This document shows, piece after piece, positions 1 to 8,518 of a DNA stretch of 14,716 nt; positions within the stretch are counted from its first letter, which is position 1; each line of letters starts with the position of its first letter. The stretch lies in NCBI GenBank assembly GCA_043770215.1, contig JAYVIQ010000017.1, forward strand, positions 1-14,716, given 5' to 3'. The position numbers and the translations under genes are program-made. The notes under the pieces are model-generated. The model saw only the letters and a program-made list of their open reading frames with translations. It was not told the DNA's origin and did no database searches. Source of the DNA: JAYVIQ01 sp043770215 (GTDB lineage Bacteria > Bacteroidota > Bacteroidia > Cytophagales > JAAEPT01).

Positions 1-847
1 TGAAGGTTTATTTTGGGTGAACTCAGAAACTAATAAAGTGGAACCACTTTTGATAGAGCACTATTCGGTTGATGGTAGTGGTACCTTATACACATTTAAA
101 CTTAAGAAAAATGTATTTTTTCATAATGATCCCTGTTTTAAAAATGGAATTGGCAGACAAGTATTTTCTGAAGATGTTGTCTATTGTCTAAACAAACTAT
201 ATGCTTACGATAGCGTAAGTATTTCTACAAAATTAGTTACAGAGTTCACTGATTCAGTAGGCAACATGAAAACTAAAGATAGCTTGTCTATAGCAATAGA
301 TAGTTTAGAAAAAGATAGCCAAAAAAATATTTTAAAAGAACTTAACAAAAATCTAAAGTATACTACTAAAATAATTGAAGCCAAAGTCATTACAAACTAC
401 CAATTTAGCGTTAGAATTGCAAAAAAAGACTCCAATTTTATAAGGCAACTATCAGAACCACAATATTATATTTACCCAAAAGAAATGAACACATTTTATT
501 CTAATACTAAGATTCCTAAACTTATAGGTACTGGTCCTTTTTTTATACATCACAGTTCTGCAAAAGAGGTGGTTTTGCTAAAAAACAATAAATATCATGG
601 CAAAACAGCTGAGATAAACATACCAAAAATAGAAGCAATTCGTTTTATGTATGTACCAAATATATTAGATACTAAGGCTCTTTTTGATAATGGTAGTATT
701 GATGCTTATATAAGAAAGGAAAAAAATGAAGTTCGTTTGGTTTTACAAAGTGATTTGAAGTATTTTACATTACAAGACTATAAAAACAACAATTATAAAA
801 ACGTAGAATTATTAAGAATAGATGGATTAATGCCCAAAAAAGAATAA
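1..847 (+). CDS. ABC transporter substrate-binding protein, family 5 (oligopeptide type), 5' partial and apparently short at the C-terminus
   Basis: This reading frame is open from the first full codon (position 2), so the true start lies upstream. A GTG at 17 is only an internal Val codon. The protein begins with EGLFWVN, continues with a YTFKLKKNVFFHND segment (the family hallmark is a YTF-L-K-V-FHDG pattern), and later has GTGPFFI and LLKNNKYHGK followed by a SIDAYI segment. Together these match extracytoplasmic solute-binding family 5, which binds peptides or nickel for ABC importers. In typical members another 200 or more residues follow the GTGPF block. Here only about 100 follow, and the last 40 match no pattern I know, so the second lobe is largely missing. 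The TAA stop directly abuts the ATG of the next gene, so no frameshifted remainder is hidden downstream. Family assignment is fairly sure; transport function is doubtful. Confidence 0.75.
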   Translation, partial: EGLFWVNSETNKVEPLLIEHYSVDGSGTLYTFKLKKNVFFHNDPCFKNGIGRQVFSEDVVYCLNKLYAYDSVSISTKLVTEFTDSVGNMKTKDSLSIAIDSLEKDSQKNILKELNKNLKYTTKIIEAKVITNYQFSVRIAKKDSNFIRQLSEPQYYIYPKEMNTFYSNTKIPKLIGTGPFFIHHSSAKEVVLLKNNKYHGKTAEINIPKIEAIRFMYVPNILDTKALFDNGSIDAYIRKEKNEVRLVLQSDLKYFTLQDYKNNNYKNVELLRIDGLMPKKE

Positions 848-3800
848 ATGAATAATCAACTAGACGAAATAAAAAGCAAAATACAAGAATACAAAAAAAG
901 ATACTTTACTAAAAAATTGATAAATGGTGCTATACTTCTAGTGAGCATTGTATTGATCTCATTTTTGTTTTTTAGTATACTGGAGTATTATGGAAACTTT
1001 GGAAGTACTGCTAGAAAAATCTTGTTTTTCAGTTTTATGGGTATTATGTGCACCGCTTGCTATTTGCATTTATTTGTACCTATAAAAAATCTAATTTTTA
1101 AAAACAGCGTACTTTCAGATCAAGATAGTTCTACACTTATAGGAAATCACTTCCCAGAAATTAAGGATAAATTACTAAATACACTACAGCTTGCTCAACT
1201 AAACCATAGTCAAAACTCACTCATATTAGCAAGTATCTCTCAGAAAAGCTCTGACCTTAAAGCATTTAATTTTAAAAATGCGATAGACTTTGAAGAAAGC
1301 AAAAAATACCTTTTGTATTACTTACTTATTCCGACATTAATTTTTGTATCTATTCTTATTTTTGATGCTAAAACATTATCCCTAGGATCGCATAGACTTG
1401 TACATTTTAATAAGGAATTTGTACCACAAGCTCCATTTGAATTTGAATTACAAAATAAAAATTTAAATGTTTTTGAATCTGAAAATGTAGAATTGAAACT
1501 AAACCTGGTAGGAAACATATTGCCAGAAGAAGTATATATAGTAAGCACAGACGGAAGGTATTTAATGAGTAATGAAAAAGGAATTTTTAAACACTCAATG
1601 TATAACATAAACAGTACAAAGAATTTTTGGTTTGAAGCAGCAGGATATAATTCTAAAACACATACACTAAACATAATAAAAAGACCAAGTATAGAGAATA
1701 TACAAGTAAAAATTGAATATCCTGCATATTTAAAAATACAAAATAAGGTAAGCGATAACATTGGCAATATTAGTGTGCCAGAGGGTACTAAAATAACTTG
1801 GATAGTGAATACAAAAGAAACAAATAAAATAAATTTTGTCTTTGATGATTCTTTATCTTATACATCTAATATACAAGATAAAAATGTATTTAAATTCAAC
1901 AAAAGAATTAATAAAAATTTACAATATTCTATTAAGCTAAAAAATAGTTTTGGTGAAAATAAAGACAAAATAAATTATTCAATAGAGAGTATAGAGGATA
2001 AATTTCCAAACATAAATCTAGAGCATTATACAGATACAGTGTTGTACGAGTACCTATTGGTAGGTGGAGCAATTGGTGACGATTATGGAATAAGTAATTT
2101 AAGACTTCATTACAAAGTAGAAAACGATAAAAACAGGAAAAATGAAAAGTATAAAATAGTTCCTCTTAGTTTTAATAAAACGCAAACAAACCAAAACTTT
2201 GTTTTTCAACTTAAACTTAAAACGTTAGATCTAAAATCAGGTGACAAAATAGAGTATTTTGTAAGTGTTTCAGACAATGATGGAGTAAACGGAGTAAAAA
2301 CAACCAAATCTACAAACATGACATTTTCTTTGCCAACCAACGATGAAGTAGAAAATAAGCAAGAATTAGAAAGTGAAAACAATAAAAACGAATTAGCAGA
2401 AGCAATATCTAAAACAGAAAAGATAAATGCAGAAATAAAAAAACTTAGCAACCAGCTAAAAACAAAAAAAGAACTTAGTTGGCAAGACAAAAAAGATTTA
2501 GAAAAAGTATTGCAAAAGCACAGAGAGTTGCAATCAGAGATTCAAAACTTAAATCAACAAATAGAACAGCAAAACCAACAACAAGAGCGCTTTAACAAGG
2601 CAGATCCAGAACTGGCAGAGAAGATAAAACAATTAGAAACCCTAATGAAAGAAATGATTGATCCAGAGACAAAAAAACTGATGGAAGAATTACGGAAACT
2701 AATGGAAAACCAAGCCAATGTAGAAGAAATAAGCAAAAAGCTTGAAGAACTTAATAAAAAGGACGAAGGCTTTGAAAAAGAACTTGACAGAGCGTTAGAA
2801 ATGTACAAACAAATGGAGTTTGAAAAAAAGTTAGATAAGTCTATAAACAAACTAAAAGAACTCAGCCAAAAACAAAAAGAATTACAAAAAGAGACCGAGA
2901 AATCCTCGAAAGAAGAACAATTACTAGAAATAAATAAAAAACAAGAGGAGCTAAACAAAGAGTTTAATAAAACCAAGGAAGAATTAAAAGAGATTGATAA
3001 AGCAAACCAAGAATTAGAGAACAAACATGAACTAGAGGATTTAAAACAAGACCAAAAAGACACAGAGCAGAATATGGAAAACAGTTCTGAACAACTTGAG
3101 AAAAACAATGCCAAAAATGCTGCACAGTCACAAGAAAATGCATCTGACAAAATGAAGGCAATGGCCAAGAAAATGCAAGAAATGAAAGAAGCCCAAGAAA
3201 ATGAGGCTCTAGAAGAAAATATAGAGGATTTGAAAAAAATAATGGATAATTTAATAAAGCTGAGCTTCAAACAAGAAGAAGTAATTAACAAATTATCAGG
3301 ACTTAACACTAGAGACCCATTATTTATAGAATATTCACAAAAGCAACTAAACATAGAAAAAGATTCTGAAGTTTTAGAAGACAGCCTATATGCATTAGCA
3401 AAAAGATTAGTAGAAATAGAAAGTGTAGTTACAAAGCAAGTAACAGAATTAAAAAACGAACTAAAAGAGAGTTCAGAATTTATAAAACAAAGAAATACAT
3501 CTAGGGCTTTGGTAAAGCAACAATATGCAATGACCTCAATGAATAATTTAGCTTTGTTGCTGGATGATATTCTTGATAACTTACAAGAGCAGATGATTGC
3601 AAAGAAATCCGGGGACCAAATGTGTAATAAACCTGGAAATAAAAAAGGGGGTAAACAAGGAAAACCAAAACAAGGCATGGGAGATCTGCAAAAACAATTG
3701 AATGACATGATCAAACAGTTGCAAGAAGGACAAAAAGCTGGAAAATCTATGAGTATTGAACTAGCAAAGGCAGCAGCAAGACAAGAAATGTTGCGAAGGG

Positions 3801-4180
3801 GTTTATCAGAATTAAAGAAAGGTAGTATGAACGGTACAGAAAATCAAAAGCTTTCAGAGGAGATAAAGAACATGGAGAAAGCAATGGAGGAAACAGAGAA
3901 AGAATTACTAAACAATAAACTCAGCGAGAAAACAGTTCAACGCAACCAGCAAATACTAACAAGATTATTAGAAGCAGAAAATGCAACCAAAGAAAGAGAT
4001 CTAGACCAAAAAAGAAAGGCTACAGAAGCTAAATCACAAACCAATACTTTACCCCCTAACTATGACAAATACCTAAAGAACAAGCAAAAGCAAATAGAAC
4101 TGTTGCAAACAATACCGCCAACACTAAGCCCATACTACAAAAAAGAAGTAAATGAATATTTCGATACTATTGATAAATAA
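848..4180 (+). CDS. DUF4175-type membrane protein with long periplasmic coiled coil
   Basis: This 1110-residue protein has two N-terminal membrane helices (about 26-46 and 57-78), a third at about 154-172, a beta-rich extracytoplasmic stretch to about residue 500, and then a very long Lys/Glu/Gln-rich coiled coil (about 505-920). A Gly/Lys-rich linker (about 922-948) precedes further charged helices to the C-terminus. Size, topology and the position upstream of an ATPase-ybeY-mnmG run match the large Bacteroidota proteins annotated as DUF4175. Their biochemical role is not established; an envelope scaffold is only a guess. The ATG abuts the stop of the preceding gene, which suggests translational coupling. 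The long open frames on the opposite strand here are by-products of the A-rich coiled-coil codons. Confidence 0.8.
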   Translation: MNNQLDEIKSKIQEYKKRYFTKKLINGAILLVSIVLISFLFFSILEYYGNFGSTARKILFFSFMGIMCTACYLHLFVPIKNLIFKNSVLSDQDSSTLIGNHFPEIKDKLLNTLQLAQLNHSQNSLILASISQKSSDLKAFNFKNAIDFEESKKYLLYYLLIPTLIFVSILIFDAKTLSLGSHRLVHFNKEFVPQAPFEFELQNKNLNVFESENVELKLNLVGNILPEEVYIVSTDGRYLMSNEKGIFKHSMYNINSTKNFWFEAAGYNSKTHTLNIIKRPSIENIQVKIEYPAYLKIQNKVSDNIGNISVPEGTKITWIVNTKETNKINFVFDDSLSYTSNIQDKNVFKFNKRINKNLQYSIKLKNSFGENKDKINYSIESIEDKFPNINLEHYTDTVLYEYLLVGGAIGDDYGISNLRLHYKVENDKNRKNEKYKIVPLSFNKTQTNQNFVFQLKLKTLDLKSGDKIEYFVSVSDNDGVNGVKTTKSTNMTFSLPTNDEVENKQELESENNKNELAEAISKTEKINAEIKKLSNQLKTKKELSWQDKKDLEKVLQKHRELQSEIQNLNQQIEQQNQQQERFNKADPELAEKIKQLETLMKEMIDPETKKLMEELRKLMENQANVEEISKKLEELNKKDEGFEKELDRALEMYKQMEFEKKLDKSINKLKELSQKQKELQKETEKSSKEEQLLEINKKQEELNKEFNKTKEELKEIDKANQELENKHELEDLKQDQKDTEQNMENSSEQLEKNNAKNAAQSQENASDKMKAMAKKMQEMKEAQENEALEENIEDLKKIMDNLIKLSFKQEEVINKLSGLNTRDPLFIEYSQKQLNIEKDSEVLEDSLYALAKRLVEIESVVTKQVTELKNELKESSEFIKQRNTSRALVKQQYAMTSMNNLALLLDDILDNLQEQMIAKKSGDQMCNKPGNKKGGKQGKPKQGMGDLQKQLNDMIKQLQEGQKAGKSMSIELAKAAARQEMLRRGLSELKKGSMNGTENQKLSEEIKNMEKAMEETEKELLNNKLSEKTVQRNQQILTRLLEAENATKERDLDQKRKATEAKSQTNTLPPNYDKYLKNKQKQIELLQTIPPTLSPYYKKEVNEYFDTIDK

Positions 4181-4207
4181 TAAGAAACTTAATAGCTTTA
4201 CAACTCT

Positions 4208-4612
4208 ATGGATCAATTAAATATAAAATTACCCTCTATACCAGAAAACATTCGAATTGTCGAAAGTTTTATAGACAATGCAAATGAGCTATTTAACTTT
4301 AGCGAGGATTTGTATGGAAACATCATGGTATCTGTTACAGAAGCTGTAAACAACGCTATTATTCATGGAAACAAACAAGAAAGCAAAAAACTTGTAAGCT
4401 TATCTTTGCTTCTATTAGAAGAAGAGAAAATGCTAAAATTTGTTATTACAGATGAAGGTAGCGGTTTTGATTTTACCAACTTACCAGACCCAACCTCTGT
4501 AGAGAATTTAGAGAAAGAGGGTGGTAGAGGAATATTCTTAATAAACAGTCTGTGCGATAATGTATCTTTTTCCAATAACGGTACAAGCATAGAACTTACG
4601 TTTAATCTATAA
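4208..4612 (+). CDS. RsbW/SpoIIAB-like anti-sigma-type ATP-binding protein (HATPase_c_2)
   Basis: The 134-residue protein is a single GHKL ATPase domain of the serine-kinase anti-sigma type. The N-box is EAVNNAIIHGN (Glu45, Asn48/49, His53), the G1 box is DEGSGFD (82-88), the G2 box is GGRGIF (105-110), and a terminal NNGTSIEL strand closes the fold. In characterised relatives (RsbW, SpoIIAB) the domain phosphorylates an anti-anti-sigma protein and binds a sigma factor. No STAS partner or sigma gene is visible here, so the target is unknown. The gene sits 27 bp after the DUF4175 gene and 5 bp before ybeY. The placement next to ybeY and mnmG is, as I recall, common in Bacteroidota, which argues for a housekeeping signalling role rather than a sporulation one. 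Confidence 0.88.
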   Translation: MDQLNIKLPSIPENIRIVESFIDNANELFNFSEDLYGNIMVSVTEAVNNAIIHGNKQESKKLVSLSLLLLEEEKMLKFVITDEGSGFDFTNLPDPTSVENLEKEGGRGIFLINSLCDNVSFSNNGTSIELTFNL

Positions 4613-4617
4613 ACTGA

Positions 4618-5061
4618 ATGCTAGAAAGCGACATAGAAATATATTATTTTTCAGAAGACAGAGATGTTCCAAATATTACAAGCAAAACTTCTATATGGCT
4701 TTTAGAAATTGCTGGTAACTATGGATTTAAGATAGAATGTATAAATTATATTTTTTGCTCAGATGATTACATTCTTGACATAAATAAAACCTACTTACAA
4801 CACGATTACTATACAGACATTATCACTTTTGACAATAGCGAGGAACAAGGGCATATAGAAAGTGACATCTTTATAAGTGTAGATAGGGTATTAGAAAATG
4901 AGCAAACATTAGATGTTCCACGTGGAACCGAGATTTTAAGAGTTATGGCTCACGGACTTTTACACCTATGTGGTTTGAAAGACAAATCAAGTGAAGAAGC
5001 TTTATTGATGAGAGAAGCTGAAGAAAAATGCTTGTTGCTTTGGAAAACAAAATTTATCTAA
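4618..5061 (+). CDS. ybeY: Endoribonuclease YbeY (rRNA maturation factor)
   Basis: The 147-residue protein matches the metal-dependent YbeY/UPF0054 family, involved in 16S rRNA 3'-end maturation and ribosome quality control. The expected blocks are present: N-x-x-Y-L followed by TDIITFD (about 56-72), SDIFIS (82-87), and the metal site HGLLHLCGLKD at 112-122. His112 and His116 are the first two ligands. The third His of the E. coli-type motif (H-x3-H-x5-H) is replaced by Asp122, a form I associate with Bacteroidota. The ATG is 5 bp after the ATPase stop, consistent with co-transcription. A parS-like 16-mer lies inside the gene at 4914-4929 and encodes most of residues 99-104 (DVPRGT), just before the active-site helix. 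Confidence 0.93.
   Translation: MLESDIEIYYFSEDRDVPNITSKTSIWLLEIAGNYGFKIECINYIFCSDDYILDINKTYLQHDYYTDIITFDNSEEQGHIESDIFISVDRVLENEQTLDVPRGTEILRVMAHGLLHLCGLKDKSSEEALLMREAEEKCLLLWKTKFI
4914..4929. promoter_or_regulatory. parS-like ParB-binding site inside ybeY
   Basis: The sequence TGTTCCACGTGGAACC differs from a perfect 16-bp palindrome only at its last base and has the core of known chromosomal parS sites. It is embedded in the ybeY coding frame, where it reads through the codons for Val-Pro-Arg-Gly-Thr. ParB is known to load at parS and spread, organising the origin region for segregation. A perfect copy lies 151 bp downstream; chance recurrence of a 15-base identical string this close is very unlikely. 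Confidence 0.85.
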
Positions 5062-5064
5062 ACA

Positions 5065-5080
5065 TGTTCCACGTGGAACA
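5065..5080. promoter_or_regulatory. parS site (perfect palindrome) between ybeY and mnmG
   Basis: TGTTCCACGTGGAACA is an exact 16-bp palindrome in the 35-bp gap between the ybeY stop and the mnmG start. It matches the chromosomal parS consensus (TGTTNCACGTGNAACA). It is the natural loading site for ParB and marks an origin-proximal locus. Its neighbourhood with mnmG (gidA) recalls the classical gidA/parAB/oriC region of other bacteria, although parA and parB are not in this window. Confidence 0.92.
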
Positions 5081-5096
5081 ATAAAATCAAAGAATT

Positions 5097-6959
5097 ATGT
5101 TTCAGGAATATGATGTAATAGTAGTAGGTGCAGGGCATGCAGGGTGTGAAGCAGCTGCAGCCGCTGCAAATATGGGGTCTAAAGTATTACTGTGCACTAT
5201 GAATATGCATACAATAGCTCAAATGTCTTGCAACCCAGCTATGGGCGGCGTGGCAAAAGGGCAAATAATACGTGAGATAGATGCTCTTGGAGGACAAAGT
5301 GGTATAATAACGGACAACACTGCAGTACAGTTTAGAATGCTAAATAGAAGCAAGGGTCCTGCAATGTGGTCTCCTAGAGCACAAAGTGATAGAATGCGGT
5401 TTGCTGAACAATGGAGAATTACATTAGAAAAAACACCTAATGTAGATTTTTGGCAAGAAATGGTAACTGGTCTTATTGTAAAAAATGGAGTGGTCAAAGG
5501 TGTTCGAACAGCTTTAGGAATAGAAATACCAGCGAAAAGTGTAGTACTTACCAATGGAACATTTTTGAACGGTATTATTCATATTGGTGAAAAACAATTT
5601 GGAGGAGGTAGAACAGGAGAAAAATCAGCAAGTGGTATAACAGAACAATTGGTAGAATTGGGCTTTGAGTCTGGCAGAATGAAAACTGGAACACCACCAA
5701 GAATAGATGGAAGAAGTATAAACTATTCTATTATAGAGGAACAAAAGGGAGATGAGAATCCAGACAAATTCTCATATACAGATACCAAACCACTAGCAAT
5801 ACAAAGAAGTTGCTATATCACTTATACAAGCCAAGAAGTTCATGATATTCTTGCCACTGGGTTTGAAAAGAGTCCAATGTTTGCTGGTAGAATAAAAGGT
5901 CTTGGTCCAAGGTATTGCCCATCTATAGAAGATAAAATAAACAGATTTGCAGACAAGACAAGGCATCAAATATTTGTAGAGCCAGAAGGATGGGATACAG
6001 TAGAAGTATACGTAAATGGATTTAGTACCTCACTGCCGCAAGATGTTCAATTTAAAGCATTACAAAAAATAGTAGGTTTTGAGAATGCCAAAATGTTTAG
6101 ACCAGGGTATGCTATAGAATATGACTTCTTTCCGCCTACTCAATTAAATACAACGCTAGAAACAAAAAAGATACAAAACTTATTCTTTGCCGGACAAATA
6201 AATGGAACTACAGGGTATGAAGAAGCAGCTTGCCAAGGTTTAATGGCAGGAATAAATGCACATCAAAAAGTAAATGAATTGCATGAGTTTGTACTTTCAA
6301 GAGATGAAGCATACATAGGGGTATTGATAGATGATCTTATTAATAAAGGTACTGATGAGCCATACCGTATGTTTACTTCTAGAGCTGAGTATAGAATATT
6401 ACTAAGACAAGATAATGCTGATATTAGACTCACTCAAAAAGGGTTTGATCTAAATTTAGCTAGTGAACATAGACTTAAAACAATGAAAAACAAAAGTCAG
6501 GAAATGAATGACTTTATAAATAACATAAGACAACATAAACTAATAAAAGACCAAATAAATCCGGTTCTTGAAAAACTGGGTAATACACCCGTGCTTGAAT
6601 CTACGAAACTATATAATATTTTAAAAAGACCACTTCTAGAATTTGAAGATTTATGCAACAATTTGCCAGAAGTAGAAACATACAGAAATAAATTTAGTAA
6701 AGAAGCCATAGAGTCTGCTTTGGTAGAAATTAAGTATGAAGATTATATAGAAAGGGAGCAGAGTGTTGCAAACAAAATGCATAGACTGGAGAACTATATT
6801 ATTGCAGAAAACTTTGACTATTCTACAATAAATAACTTATCTCATGAGTCTAGAGAAAAATTAATAAAAATTAGACCAAAAACTTTGGGGCAGGCATCTA
6901 GAATTAGTGGGGTAAACCCATCTGATATTTCTGTTTTAATGGTGCACCTAGGTAGATAA
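5097..6959 (+). CDS. mnmG: tRNA uridine-5-carboxymethylaminomethyl(34) synthesis enzyme MnmG
   Basis: At 620 residues this is full length for MnmG/GidA, the FAD-dependent partner of MnmE that installs the cmnm5 group on U34 of certain tRNAs. The N-terminal dinucleotide-binding motif is GAGHAG (11-16). The conserved CNPAMGG (Cys45) and GPRYCPSIEDK (Cys274) blocks carry the two cysteines known to matter in E. coli. RPGYAIEYDFFPPTQL (335-350), GQINGTTGYEEAA (366-378), DEPYRMFTSRAEYR and the terminal PSDISVLMVHLGR are all present. The ATG at 5097 gives the usual N-terminus; no Shine-Dalgarno is evident, as is normal in Bacteroidota. It follows ybeY by 35 bp, a gap occupied by parS, and precedes the lipoprotein by 5 bp. 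mnmE is not in the window. Nothing suggests damage. Confidence 0.97.
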   Translation: MFQEYDVIVVGAGHAGCEAAAAAANMGSKVLLCTMNMHTIAQMSCNPAMGGVAKGQIIREIDALGGQSGIITDNTAVQFRMLNRSKGPAMWSPRAQSDRMRFAEQWRITLEKTPNVDFWQEMVTGLIVKNGVVKGVRTALGIEIPAKSVVLTNGTFLNGIIHIGEKQFGGGRTGEKSASGITEQLVELGFESGRMKTGTPPRIDGRSINYSIIEEQKGDENPDKFSYTDTKPLAIQRSCYITYTSQEVHDILATGFEKSPMFAGRIKGLGPRYCPSIEDKINRFADKTRHQIFVEPEGWDTVEVYVNGFSTSLPQDVQFKALQKIVGFENAKMFRPGYAIEYDFFPPTQLNTTLETKKIQNLFFAGQINGTTGYEEAACQGLMAGINAHQKVNELHEFVLSRDEAYIGVLIDDLINKGTDEPYRMFTSRAEYRILLRQDNADIRLTQKGFDLNLASEHRLKTMKNKSQEMNDFINNIRQHKLIKDQINPVLEKLGNTPVLESTKLYNILKRPLLEFEDLCNNLPEVETYRNKFSKEAIESALVEIKYEDYIEREQSVANKMHRLENYIIAENFDYSTINNLSHESREKLIKIRPKTLGQASRISGVNPSDISVLMVHLGR

Positions 6960-6964
6960 ACAAT

Positions 6965-8518
6965 ATGAAAAAACAATTCTTTTTAATTACTACGCTGTTT
7001 TTAATTTCAGCATGTGCAATTGTAAAAGCACCTCAGGGCGGACCAAAAGATGCACAAGCTCCAAAAATAATGTCTCAGTATCCAGCAAATAACACAACCT
7101 CTTTCCGTGATAATAAAATCATGTTATTTTTTGATGAGTATGTGAGTTTGTCTAATTTTAATACAGAGGTAAAAATAAATCCTTATATAGACCCTAGCAG
7201 AATACAAACAGTCATAAAAGGAAAAAAAATTGAACTTAAGTTGCCGCTAGACTTAGATACAAACACCACCTATAATATAAACTTTGGCAAATCTATAGTA
7301 GATCTTACGGAAGGAAATCCAATTCTAAATTTTAATATTGTTTTTAGCTCAGGTGCTAATCTAGATACCTTAAGTCTAAAAGGTAGTACGTTTTGTAATC
7401 TACCAAAAACAACACCAATTACTATAGGATTATATTCACAGGTTGATTCATTAGATCCTAGTCAAGACAAAGCTTTGTACTATACAAAAACTAATCAGGA
7501 TAAATTTTTATTTACTAATCTAAAAAATGATTCTTATAGAATGTATGCTTTTACAGACATAAATAATAATAATTTATATGACTCCCTGACAGAGTATGTT
7601 GGGTTTTCTGATGAACTTGTTTATTCAACAAAAAAAGACAGTCTAGCAATAAATTTATTTAAAGAAGATACAAGAAAATTTAAATTTAATAGACCTATTT
7701 ACAAAGACAATTTTGTTGAATTGGAATTCTCTAAAGGATTGGAAAAGGTAACATCTGAACAGCCGTACCTATACAATCCTAAAACAAGAAAATTGAACAT
7801 TTATGAGGCAAAGGGTAATATAGATAACTTTAAGATAACAGTAAAAGACAGTTTAGGAAATACTATAGATACCAATTTGACAGTCTTGAAAAGCGGATCT
7901 AAACTGTTAGATTCTACACTACAAGTAATTAGGGTAGATGAATATGATAATCAAAAACCTTTTGAGGGTATAAAGTTAAGTTTATCCCATAAGCTTAAAA
8001 GTTATACCGTAGACAGTATTAAATATATATTAAATAAAGATACCCTAAAAGCGCCAAACAAAAAGGTAATTATAAAGCTTGATAATGAAAAAAACACATT
8101 GAGTTTTGAACCTATAAATAATAAAGATACACTTATGGTGGTTTTAAACAATAAGACAATAAATTCATACAGTGCTCATTATAACAAAAAACAAATATTT
8201 GTTTATGTTCCAACTTTAAATAAACAATTCAGCAAAATAAGTGGTACTATATTGACAAAAGAACCAAATTATATTTTGTACCTACTAGATAAGAGTAACA
8301 ATATTCTTTATTCACAGCGAAACCCTAAAAAAATTGAACTTAACTACCTAAACGCAGGTCAGTATAAAATTAAAATTTTAATAGATGCCAACAACAATGG
8401 CTTATATGATACAGGAAATATAAAAGAAAAACGCCAAGCAGAAAGATTCTATTATTATGAAAAACCATTAGACCTAAAGTCAAATTGGGAACAAGGTAAT
8501 GTTAACATTACATTCTAA
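6965..8518 (+). CDS. Ig-like domain (Big_5 type) lipoprotein
   Basis: The 517-residue product starts with a lipoprotein signal peptide whose lipobox ends at Cys17 (I-S-A-C). The mature N-terminus is followed by APQGGPKD, a signature of a Bacteroidota lipoprotein family with a bacterial Ig-like (Big_5) domain at about residues 30-120. The middle is beta-rich and unassigned. Two acidic Asn-rich loops, DINNNNLYDS in the middle and DANNNGLYDTG near the C-terminus, resemble calcium-binding loops of the D-x-N-x-N-G-x-x-D type; the second ends in the family-like NWEQGNVNITF tail. It should be anchored in the outer membrane or periplasm. It starts 5 bp after mnmG, so it is probably the last gene of the operon before the 404-bp gap. 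Function is unknown. Confidence 0.82.
   Translation: MKKQFFLITTLFLISACAIVKAPQGGPKDAQAPKIMSQYPANNTTSFRDNKIMLFFDEYVSLSNFNTEVKINPYIDPSRIQTVIKGKKIELKLPLDLDTNTTYNINFGKSIVDLTEGNPILNFNIVFSSGANLDTLSLKGSTFCNLPKTTPITIGLYSQVDSLDPSQDKALYYTKTNQDKFLFTNLKNDSYRMYAFTDINNNNLYDSLTEYVGFSDELVYSTKKDSLAINLFKEDTRKFKFNRPIYKDNFVELEFSKGLEKVTSEQPYLYNPKTRKLNIYEAKGNIDNFKITVKDSLGNTIDTNLTVLKSGSKLLDSTLQVIRVDEYDNQKPFEGIKLSLSHKLKSYTVDSIKYILNKDTLKAPNKKVIIKLDNEKNTLSFEPINNKDTLMVVLNNKTINSYSAHYNKKQIFVYVPTLNKQFSKISGTILTKEPNYILYLLDKSNNILYSQRNPKKIELNYLNAGQYKIKILIDANNNGLYDTGNIKEKRQAERFYYYEKPLDLKSNWEQGNVNITF

Noticed and set aside
37..52. Small inverted repeat (AAAGTGG, AA, CCACTTT)
   Set aside because: It lies within coding sequence, lacks the CACGTG core of parS and has no partner copy; probably chance.
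1318..1767. Minus-strand open frame of 149 codons
   Set aside because: It lies inside the DUF4175 gene, whose plus-strand frame is clearly coding; no motif or start signal.
2554..3714. Long minus-strand open frame of 386 codons, Ser/Phe-rich
   Set aside because: It is the mirror of the Lys/Glu/Gln-rich coiled coil of the DUF4175 gene; composition is biased and no domain is visible.
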